A stretch of 32,737 nucleotides of DNA from an uncultured Prevotellaceae bacterium (lineage in GTDB: Bacteria; Bacteroidota; Bacteroidia; Bacteroidales; Bacteroidaceae): positions 1-32,737 of the forward strand of contig CACXFT010000115.1 of NCBI GenBank assembly GCA_902767045.1. The letters are read 5' to 3'. This document shows, in pieces, positions 1 through 5,286 of this stretch. Under the pieces are notes generated by a model. The model saw only the letters and a list, made by a program, of their open reading frames with translations. It searched no databases and had not been told where the DNA came from. Made by a program: the position numbers and the translations under genes. Every line of letters begins with the position of its first letter. Positions within the stretch are counted from its first letter, which is position 1.

Positions 1-1
1 A

Positions 2-802
2 ACGGAAGAGTATTTCCGCAATAATGAGACCTACTTGCACAAATTTTTCCCTCCTGTAAATGAAAATATAGAACGCCTATTTGATGATTATTTGTGGAAA
101 GAAGAACTGGAAAGAAAAGCAAAGTCAATAGATTGCCAAGAGAAAGAAAAGATTTTGCGGAAAATAGAGAAAATGAGCCACCCTTATATGGGTCTTTTTA
201 AACAAACGATTGAAAAGGAGTTGTTAAATCCATCTGAGACCTATGTGTTCGGTGATGTGGAATTTGGAATGACACAAGAAGAAATGAAAAATACCAATGT
301 ATTTAAAGGAATAGAACGTTGTGAATCACGAGATATTTACCTAGGCTATCGAGGCTCTTTCCTTGGAAATTACTATGGTTTGCATGGCTTACAAGTTGCT
401 TCTGTTCTATATGAAGAAGGACATATATGCAAAATATTATTAAACTCTTCTTATTGCTATGAATATAAGGCTGACATTGTAGAACCATTTATTAATTGTT
501 GCAGAGTTCTGAATCAATATTTTGGTAATCCACAGAATCTAGTAGTACCATATCTGAAAAAACATTTGGAATTGTGTCCTATGGATAGAGCTGATTTTTA
601 TATAGGGAGGAAATGCATATCATTGTCCATTGGAGGAAAATTTCGAAAATATAAACTTGTGTTGGAATTTTCACAGTTACAGAAAGAACGGCAAAATACG
701 AAAGGAACGCAATATGATTTTTGTGAGGAGTGGTTTGACGAAATGCGATACCACTTTACTCGCTACGATTCCAACCCTTATCCCGATACTCTCCCATTTT
801 GA
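2..802 (+). CDS. Unknown protein, 5' end cut by window edge
   Basis: The reading frame is open from the first bases of the window, so the true start lies outside and about 266 codons are visible. A TTG at 35 is the first possible start inside the window, but nothing suggests it is used. I do not recognise the family. The protein is charged and aromatic-rich, with a lysine/glutamate-rich, probably helical stretch near its visible N-terminus, and has no signal peptide or membrane segment in the visible part. Its last residues are PYPDTLPF, resembling the acidic D-x-L-P-F tip of bacterial single-stranded DNA-binding proteins. The following gene ends in EDLPF. The DNA is clearly more AT-rich than the fimbrial region to the right, which suggests acquired DNA. 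The stop overlaps a possible TTG start (TTGA) of the next frame, so the two genes are probably co-transcribed. Confidence 0.7.
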   Translation, partial: TEEYFRNNETYLHKFFPPVNENIERLFDDYLWKEELERKAKSIDCQEKEKILRKIEKMSHPYMGLFKQTIEKELLNPSETYVFGDVEFGMTQEEMKNTNVFKGIERCESRDIYLGYRGSFLGNYYGLHGLQVASVLYEEGHICKILLNSSYCYEYKADIVEPFINCCRVLNQYFGNPQNLVVPYLKKHLELCPMDRADFYIGRKCISLSIGGKFRKYKLVLEFSQLQKERQNTKGTQYDFCEEWFDEMRYHFTRYDSNPYPDTLPF

Positions 803-840
803 ATAGTCTTCTCATAAGCATAAATACAAGAATTCATAGT

Positions 841-1884
841 ATGCCCTACCAACAAATACCACGCAATCGTCCTATAGCGACTCTTGTCAAGTGGTTTGAC
901 GATAAAAAGAGCGGAAAAGTTACTGATGCTCGCAAGGAAATACAGAAACGGTTTGATTATCTGGACTGGAAAGACCAGAAACGTATCATTCTTGCATTTC
1001 TCCAATCGGGCAAGAGCGATAGGGCGTGGGCATACGGTAAAATATACCGCCAGTGGGATGACTGCTATTTGGAACCTGTTAAAGCTCTTTGGGAGAAATA
1101 TCACGAGAATATATGCGCATGGTCAGTCATCCAGCATTTTCCAATTGAGTATGTAAGACAGAATGCTGCTCTACTCGAAGAAGTCAACGGATATTACCAT
1201 CTTTGTCAACGACTTGCAGAAGATACAACATACCAAATAGACAAATCAAAGTTACACAACAAGGAGTATCTGCTTGTTATGCTTAATACCCATCGAGAGT
1301 TAAACGCAGAAGAAGCCAAGGACATCTTCTTTAAATCGCTTCATGATTATTGCGTGACCGACCCAGAATGGATTTTCAGAGTTCAACGTAAAAGTAGAGG
1401 CTGGGCTTTCAGCGTTGAGGATATAGAAGATATGGCATCTCTCAAATATATTATCAGTCTTTTAGGACTTGATGACGTTGTTAAATTTATTGAGGAATGG
1501 AATGAGCATGTAATGTTTACGATGTATCAGGGCGAGGAACTAAAAGGATTAAGCAAGGAGGCCATCAGCGACGATGAGTATCATAATAAGCGTATTGCTA
1601 TTGGACTTAAATACCTTTACCTTGCATTGGATGATAAATACAAGAAGCCTACGGATGAATTACCTTTCAAGAAACTTAATGAAACTGTAGAAAGGGTTGG
1701 CAAGACACAATTTTGGCACAAGTCTGGAAAGCCTGCACCTGAAAATGACGAGTACATGAACAGTGCCGATGCACCAGAAATTTTGGATGAAATGATTGCC
1801 AAGAATCCTGCAATAGCGAAACTCGTTAGTTCGTTTACACTAGCAGATAATCAGGAAACGACAAAAGAAGATTTACCTTTCTAA
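841..1884 (+). CDS. Unknown cytoplasmic protein with SSB-like C-terminal tail
   Basis: This 347-residue protein begins MPYQQIPRNRP. The frame also has a TTG start at 799 that overlaps the previous stop, but the ATG at 841 gives a more natural N-terminus. No clear Shine-Dalgarno sequence precedes it, which is common in Bacteroidetes. There is no signal peptide. The body is rich in tryptophan, tyrosine and charged residues and looks alpha-helical, with segments such as LDWKDQKRIILAFLQSGKSDRAW recognisable only as helical, not as a known domain. The C-terminus (TTKEDLPF) matches the acidic tip that Bacteroidetes SSB proteins use to recruit partners. The gene follows another unknown gene with a similar tail, and a broken reading frame follows it. 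A role in DNA metabolism, a mobile element or defence is inference only. Confidence 0.7.
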   Translation: MPYQQIPRNRPIATLVKWFDDKKSGKVTDARKEIQKRFDYLDWKDQKRIILAFLQSGKSDRAWAYGKIYRQWDDCYLEPVKALWEKYHENICAWSVIQHFPIEYVRQNAALLEEVNGYYHLCQRLAEDTTYQIDKSKLHNKEYLLVMLNTHRELNAEEAKDIFFKSLHDYCVTDPEWIFRVQRKSRGWAFSVEDIEDMASLKYIISLLGLDDVVKFIEEWNEHVMFTMYQGEELKGLSKEAISDDEYHNKRIAIGLKYLYLALDDKYKKPTDELPFKKLNETVERVGKTQFWHKSGKPAPENDEYMNSADAPEILDEMIAKNPAIAKLVSSFTLADNQETTKEDLPF

Positions 1885-1894
1885 GATTCGGTTT

Positions 1895-2038
1895 ATGACA
1901 ATTTCTGAAATGCTCATTACTGGAATCAATCCATCATGGCGAGGTGATGAACAGAATGACAATTTCCATGGCCCAGCAATTGAGAGTTTTAATTCTGAAA
2001 CGTGGAGAGAACGAAATGGTAAAGAAGGGGTGGCATAA
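1895..2038 (+). pseudogene. Truncated N-terminal gene fragment (47 codons)
   Basis: Starting at ATG 1895, ten bases after the previous stop, the frame reads MTISEMLITGINPSWRG and continues for 47 codons. It then runs into the hairpin repeat at 2021, where the last residues (KEGVA) and the stop codon come from the repeat. The ITGINPSWRG segment resembles the start of small globular enzymes; uracil-DNA glycosylase-like proteins often carry a G-[IL]-N-P loop near the N-terminus, but the fragment is too short to assign. The natural reading is a third gene of the same operon whose remainder was lost when the repeat region joined here. It could instead be a genuine small gene. Confidence 0.5.
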
Positions 2039-2070
2039 TTGAATTGCGCTACAATAATTATGCCGCCCTT
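2021..2070. terminator. Hairpin, probable bidirectional terminator (left copy)
   Basis: GGGGTGGCATAATT at 2027-2040 pairs with AATTATGCCGCCC at 2056-2068, with one G-T wobble. It lies just where the truncated frame on the plus strand ends and opposite the end of the fimbrillin remnant on the minus strand. The right copy at 3240-3294 has a longer stem. Terminator function is inferred from the stem and position. Confidence 0.5.
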
Positions 2071-2175
2071 TCGGGTATATTCTAATGATAGAATTGGGTT
2101 TATGTAATGGGGCTTAAGAACAGACCCCCAACCCCCTAACTTAGGGGGCTTAAACAACCCCCTAACTTAGAGGGC

Positions 2176-2220
2176 TCAAGGGTCGAAGACCACGGTGATG
2201 GTTTCGTGTCCTTTTTCGCC
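2176..2220 (-). pseudogene. Remnant 3' end of a fimbrillin gene
   Basis: Read on the minus strand, this gives GEKGHETITVVFDP followed by TGA. The fimbrillin-like gene at 3387-4874 ends with the closely similar GPETITVVFDPDRHTDQW. Reading-frame preservation over eleven codons (ETITVVFDP plus neighbours) shows this is the tail of a second, paralogous or duplicated fimbrillin gene. Upstream on the minus strand the sequence is unrelated and lies in the promoter region of the HEPN gene, so only the tail remains. Confidence 0.6.
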
Positions 2221-2271
2221 TAATAATATTAAAAGGTAAGGTCAAATCGAACAATTTTGCAAATCTTTTTG

Positions 2272-2279
2272 TATATTTG
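2272..2279 (+). promoter_or_regulatory. Bacteroidetes -7 box for the HEPN/MNT pair
   Basis: TATATTTG matches the TAnnTTTG consensus of the Bacteroidetes primary sigma factor and lies 30 bases before the HEPN start codon, which would give a leader of roughly 20-25 bases. A TTTG lies upstream at 2256-2259, but only 12 bases away instead of the usual 19 to 21, so the -33 element is weak or absent. Confidence 0.55.
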
Positions 2280-2309
2280 TCGCCGTAAACGATTTAAAAC
2301 GGCAACGAT

Positions 2310-2744
2310 ATGGAAGAAAGAACCGTGGAATACTGGCTCGACATAGCCCAATACGACCTCGACACCGCCGAGGCCATGTGGCAGACCAAGCGCTGGCTCT
2401 ATGTCGCCTTCATGTGCCACCAGAGCATTGAAAAGACGCTAAAAGCATACTGGAGCGGTACGCGTGAAGACTCCCCGCCCTACACGCACAACCACAAGCG
2501 GCTTGCCGACGGCTGCGGGCTCTACCAGCGCATGAGCGCAGAGCAGCGACGCTTCATCGAGACCATCACCAATTATAACATCGAAGCCCGCTACCCCGAG
2601 GACAGGGCCGACATAGCCCGCAGCCTCACTCCCAAGACCTGCCGCTATTTCATTGACGAAACCAAAGAACTGACGAAATGGATAAGAGACGAGTACTCAG
2701 CCGCGACGAAGCCCTCAGCCTCGTCAGACGCTACAAGCAAGTAA
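2310..2744 (+). CDS. HEPN domain protein (toxin of HEPN/MNT pair)
   Basis: This 144-residue protein has the features of nucleotidyltransferase-associated HEPN proteins: WLDIAQYDLDTAEAM at residues 9-23, the amphipathic helix YVAFMCHQSIEKTLKAYW around residues 31-48, PPYTHNHKRL near 57-65, and the hallmark NIEARYPED at 90-98. HEPN domains are small helical bundles, many of which are RNases blocked or adenylylated by a partner MNT-fold nucleotidyltransferase. The usual Rx4-6H catalytic spacing is not clear here: R28 is followed by H37 eight residues later and R52 by H60 seven residues later. RNase activity is therefore uncertain. The gene overlaps the MNT gene by 67 bases, which fits coupled translation. 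A TAnnTTTG box precedes it. Base composition is GC-rich, unlike the genes to its left. Confidence 0.85.
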   Translation: MEERTVEYWLDIAQYDLDTAEAMWQTKRWLYVAFMCHQSIEKTLKAYWSGTREDSPPYTHNHKRLADGCGLYQRMSAEQRRFIETITNYNIEARYPEDRADIARSLTPKTCRYFIDETKELTKWIRDEYSAATKPSASSDATSK

Positions 2745-2995
2745 TCAGCCCTCGCTTCGACGTGGAGCCGAAGGTGCTGATGTATGGCTCATACGCCAAG
2801 GGTCATGCCACCCCCGACAGCGACATCGACGTGGCCGTCATCGTGCCGACCTACGGCGACCGCAAGTTCGACATTGCCCAGGCATTGTGGCACGATGTCG
2901 ATGAGGTGAGCCTGCTCATCGAGCCAGTCCTCATGGCCGAAGACCGCTGGTCGCCACTATATAAAGACGTGATGCGCACGGGCGTTGCGGTGTAA
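2678..2995 (+). CDS. MNT-type minimal nucleotidyltransferase (antitoxin)
   Basis: This 105-residue protein carries the minimal nucleotidyltransferase signature GSYAKGHATPDSDIDVAV at residues 37-54: the GS dipeptide and the metal-binding D49-x-D51 pair, plus a later acidic segment (VDEVSLLIEPV). MNT-fold proteins of this size act with HEPN partners; in characterised pairs the MNT protein adds AMP to the HEPN toxin and inactivates it. Whether that applies here is inference from family. The ATG at 2678 lies inside the HEPN gene in another frame, giving a 67-base overlap, so the proteins are probably made in linked amounts. A long hairpin at 3240-3294 could end the transcript. Confidence 0.87.
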   Translation: MDKRRVLSRDEALSLVRRYKQVISPRFDVEPKVLMYGSYAKGHATPDSDIDVAVIVPTYGDRKFDIAQALWHDVDEVSLLIEPVLMAEDRWSPLYKDVMRTGVAV

Positions 2996-3239
2996 GTATT
3001 AACGAACGAAAACGAACAATGGACGGATAGACCGACAGACATAGAACGACATAAGAAGCGTTGACTTTTTGATTCTTGCTATAGAAATTTCGCCAAAATA
3101 TCTCCCGAGAAGAAAAGAGTTGATGCTCGCGCAAAGGCGCGGGCTGAGACTTGTATCTGGGAGAATGGCGTTTGGCGATGCCTCTATAGCGGATGCGGAA
3201 TCAGAACCGCGCCGATTTTGATTATAGAAAAAGATTTTT
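2996..3239. other. Non-coding stretch with no recognised gene
   Basis: No convincing coding frame is present in these 244 bases. The sequence holds a run of ACGA-like repeats near 3000-3050, a short CGCGC/GCGCG stem near 3130-3142 and two related TTTTGATT...TATAGAAA segments. It may be debris between the MNT gene and the right repeat copy. Confidence 0.5.
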
Positions 3240-3445
3240 AAAGAAGGGGTGACATAATTGAATTGCGCTACAATAATTATGCCGCCCCTTCTTTATTCTA
3301 ATGATAGAATTGGTTTTATGTAATTAGACCCCCAAAAACGCTCAAGAACAGACCCCCAACCCCCTAACTTAGGGGGCTCAAGGGGCTTACCACTGGTCGG
3401 TGTGGCGGTCGGGGTCGAAGACTACGGTGATGGTTTCGGGTCCGC
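3239..3445. repeat. Right copy of the long direct repeat
   Basis: This copy is the partner of 2020-2220 and appears better preserved. It includes the long hairpin, the small hairpin ATTCTA-ATGA-TAGAAT at 3295-3310, the palindrome CCCCCTAACTTAGGGGG at 3360-3376, and the last codons of the intact fimbrillin-like gene. A tract of about 28 bases around the gene's stop codon is missing from the left copy. Confidence 0.8.
3240..3294. terminator. Long hairpin between convergent genes
   Basis: Two 20-base arms, 3240-3259 and 3275-3294, pair at 18 positions plus one wobble and one mismatch around a 15-base loop. The MNT gene ends on one side and the fimbrillin-like gene on the other, so the hairpin can serve as a bidirectional terminator. 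The minus-strand side is followed by a T-rich run (3225-3239 complemented). Confidence 0.7.
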
Positions 3446-4874
3446 GCACCTTGTCGTCGCCGGGCATCAGCTCGTCTACGAAGGCATAGCAATAGATGAA
3501 GCCGCTTTCCCACTTGATGTTCATCTGCAACATGTTGATGGTGACGCGGGCCGAGAGGGGTTCCGACGATGAGGCATCCTGGCCCTTCATGTTGATGATG
3601 ATGTGGGGCACGTCTTCGTCGGCGAGGGTCTGTGGCATCACCAGCAGCACGTTTGCCGGTGCAAAGTTATAATGTTTGGTTGGGTTGTGCGGGTCTTCGG
3701 TTGTTGCATCCTCGGCATAGCCCAATGCATTGTTGTCGCCACCCCGGTTGCTGGGCGCATCGCCGAAGTAGTCGTACATGAAGTCGTCGTTGAGCATCAC
3801 GCGCCGGTCTTCCTCGCCGGTTTTTGTGCTGAACAGAAACCAGTAGGGGTTTTGCACATAGTTGCTCACCGTGGCTGTTCCCGTTGGCGAACCGAGCACT
3901 GCCGAGGGAAACGAAGTGGTGCCCGTGGTGGTGTCGTAGGTAGGCGAGAACGTTCCCGAGGTGTAGATGTTGTTGAGCGACATGGAGTAGCTCACCTCAG
4001 CAAATAGCTTGTTGCCGCCGCGGTCGGTGGTGGTTTTTCGTTTCCACCGTTTACTTTTCTCGGTGCGCAGTGGCAACGGCAGCCACTCGGTGTCGTCGGG
4101 CACACGACTGCCCACCTTCACCGGCTCCTTCACCCCCCACGCATTCACAATGGTGCCAGTGGTGGTGGGGTACTCTATACCGTTCGAGAGGGTAACGGAA
4201 ACCCCGTCGTTGATGCTCGTTACGGTGAGTTCCTTGTCGTCAGCAGTGGCATAGGCCAGTCGGTCGGTAGCACGCACAAAGGCATAGAGTCTCACCTGCG
4301 CCAACATGTGATGGAAGCGCAGGGGAACCGGCGTAGGCGAGTAGGCTCCGCCCTCTGTTTGCAGCGGAAAGCTGGTTCGGTTGCAGTTAGCCGCCAGTTC
4401 GCTCAGCAGGAAGTCGGTGTGCTGTGCTGCATCGGGGTGCATGGTGAATTTATAGGTTCCCATGCCCTTCTCTATGCCATACGAGCCATTGCTGTTGGGG
4501 AGAATGGCAATGCCATAGTTTCCCGGGTCTGCAGAAGGGTTGTAGGGGTAGTAGGCCCAGAACGATGCATATTCCGTTTGTGCTGACGTGCCCACTGTTT
4601 CATTCGGCCAGAACCGTTCGGGCGAATAGTCGAGCGGGTTGTTGTTCTGTGCCGAAACCGACATCACCTTAGCTTCTTGGTTGAAGAAGAAATTGGGTGC
4701 AGGCTCGTTGTCGGCATTGGCAGCTTTATATTCCGCCCATGTGAGTTGTCCGGTGTAGGTTCCGAAGAGTCCCACGGTGTAGGGGTGTGTGGGTGGGGTG
4801 GTGGGAGTGAGCAGAGTTTCCTTTCTGTTCACGATGGAGGCATCGGCGCGAGTGGCTGTCTGCGAGGGAACCAC
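3387..4874 (-). CDS. Fimbrillin-like lipoprotein, start codon apparently lost
   Basis: The protein has fimbrillin-family features: an N-terminal TATRADAS segment like the arginine maturation site of type V pilins, the conserved SPERFWPNET block (KYWPNET in the paralogues in this window), a YYPYNP segment, and the beta-strand-rich C-terminal half ending in ETITVVFDPD. The first usable start codon in frame is a GTG at 4874, too far downstream because it removes the signal sequence. The frame stays open upstream and encodes a good lipoprotein signal, IFLFLLTSC with the lipobox cysteine at 4938-4940, but no ATG, GTG or TTG precedes it. Just upstream lies a GTGAAGA heptamer repeat in place of the expected MKK start. 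The gene is probably inactive or uses a non-standard ATA/ATT start. It is a minor or alternative pilus subunit by family; it lies on the opposite strand from the main fimbrial operon. Confidence 0.75.
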   Translation of the reverse strand: MVPSQTATRADASIVNRKETLLTPTTPPTHPYTVGLFGTYTGQLTWAEYKAANADNEPAPNFFFNQEAKVMSVSAQNNNPLDYSPERFWPNETVGTSAQTEYASFWAYYPYNPSADPGNYGIAILPNSNGSYGIEKGMGTYKFTMHPDAAQHTDFLLSELAANCNRTSFPLQTEGGAYSPTPVPLRFHHMLAQVRLYAFVRATDRLAYATADDKELTVTSINDGVSVTLSNGIEYPTTTGTIVNAWGVKEPVKVGSRVPDDTEWLPLPLRTEKSKRWKRKTTTDRGGNKLFAEVSYSMSLNNIYTSGTFSPTYDTTTGTTSFPSAVLGSPTGTATVSNYVQNPYWFLFSTKTGEEDRRVMLNDDFMYDYFGDAPSNRGGDNNALGYAEDATTEDPHNPTKHYNFAPANVLLVMPQTLADEDVPHIIINMKGQDASSSEPLSARVTINMLQMNIKWESGFIYCYAFVDELMPGDDKVRGPETITVVFDPDRHTDQW

Positions 4875-4973
4875 CGAGGCGGCGAAGGCGATGGGTTGAG
4901 CGTCGGGGGTTGAGGGTTGAGGGTTGTCGTCGGTCGAGCAGGAAGTGAGGAGGAATAGGAATATTAGTGAAGA
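4875..4973 (-). pseudogene. Orphaned lipoprotein signal peptide of the fimbrillin-like gene
   Basis: In frame with the downstream gene, this segment reads SSLIFLFLLTSC followed by STDDNPQPSTPDAQPIAF. It is a textbook Bacteroidetes lipoprotein export signal: hydrophobic core, lipobox LTSC, then serine/aspartate residues. It has no start codon. The frame remains open for more than 100 bases further through repeat DNA (encoding GGNQNYSLFTLHS) until a TGA, without ATG, GTG or TTG. Confidence 0.7.
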
Positions 4974-5125
4974 GTGAAGAGTGAAGAGTGAATAGTTTTG
5001 ATTCCCTCCTAAGCCCCCTAAGTTAGGGGGTTGGGGGTCTGTGAAGTTACACGAACCACCCCTAACCCCTCCTAAGCCCCCTAAGCTAGGGGGTTGGGGG
5101 GTCTGTCAAGTTACACGAACCACCC
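4967..5125. repeat. Cluster of palindrome-plus-heptamer repeats
   Basis: Reading left to right: three copies of GTGAAGA plus a degenerate fourth (4967-4994), the joint GTTTTGATT, the palindrome CCCCCTAAGTTAGGGGG (5014-5030), then a second, slightly mismatched copy (5077-5093). The flanking segment containing AAGTTACACGAACCACCCC occurs twice (near 5044 and 5109), showing a tandem duplication of roughly 64 bases. The heptamer and GTTTTGATT parts are shared with the two in-frame inserts in the glycoside hydrolase gene. Confidence 0.85.
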
Positions 5126-5129
5126 CGAA

Positions 5130-5152
5130 CCCCTCCTTTATGAAAGGAGGGG
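5130..5152. repeat. Perfect 10-bp hairpin
   Basis: CCCCTCCTTT and AAAGGAGGGG pair perfectly around a three-base ATG loop. It lies in the repeat block between the ends of the glycoside hydrolase gene and the fimbrillin-like gene, so it may end transcription from the former, though no clear T-run follows. Confidence 0.6.
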
Positions 5153-5180
5153 ACTACGAGCTTGAGGCTTTCTCCACTCC

Positions 5181-5286
5181 TATTTATCATTTTTCATTTA
5201 TCATTTAGCGTAGTGCCTCATTTATCATTTATCATTTAGCGTAGCGCCTCATTTATCATTTATCATTTATCATTTAGCGTAGCGCA
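5181..5286. repeat. AAATGAT heptamer arrays, left inverted-repeat arm
   Basis: On the minus strand, CGCTACGCT is followed by tandem AAATGAT units, three times over with two to four units each. Positions 5218-5286 are a perfect 69-base reverse complement of 10764-10832. The stop codon of the glycoside hydrolase gene (5270-5272) lies inside this repeat. Confidence 0.9.

Larger units (their letters stand above)
2020..2220. repeat. Left copy of a long degenerate direct repeat
   Basis: This stretch is related along most of its length to 3239-3445. Shared parts, in order, are the long hairpin core, a small ATTCTA-ATGA-TAGAAT hairpin (2079-2094), a TATGTAAT segment, the palindrome CCCCCTAACTTAGGGGG (2132-2148), and the 3' coding end of a fimbrillin gene in reverse orientation. 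The left copy carries a second imperfect copy of the palindrome (2158-2175) and small deletions. The HEPN/MNT pair lies between the two copies. Confidence 0.8.

Noticed and set aside
2020-3445. An insertion sequence carrying the HEPN/MNT pair
   Set aside because: No transposase, terminal inverted repeats or short target duplication is visible; the flanks are long related copies of local sequence.
3387-4874. GTG at 4874 as the true start of the fimbrillin-like gene
   Set aside because: It would remove a well-formed lipoprotein signal encoded just upstream in the same frame; kept only as the first usable start codon.
5181-5286. Possible CRISPR array from regularly repeated units
   Set aside because: Units are 7 bases with no spacers between them; this is a simple tandem repeat with short interruptions.
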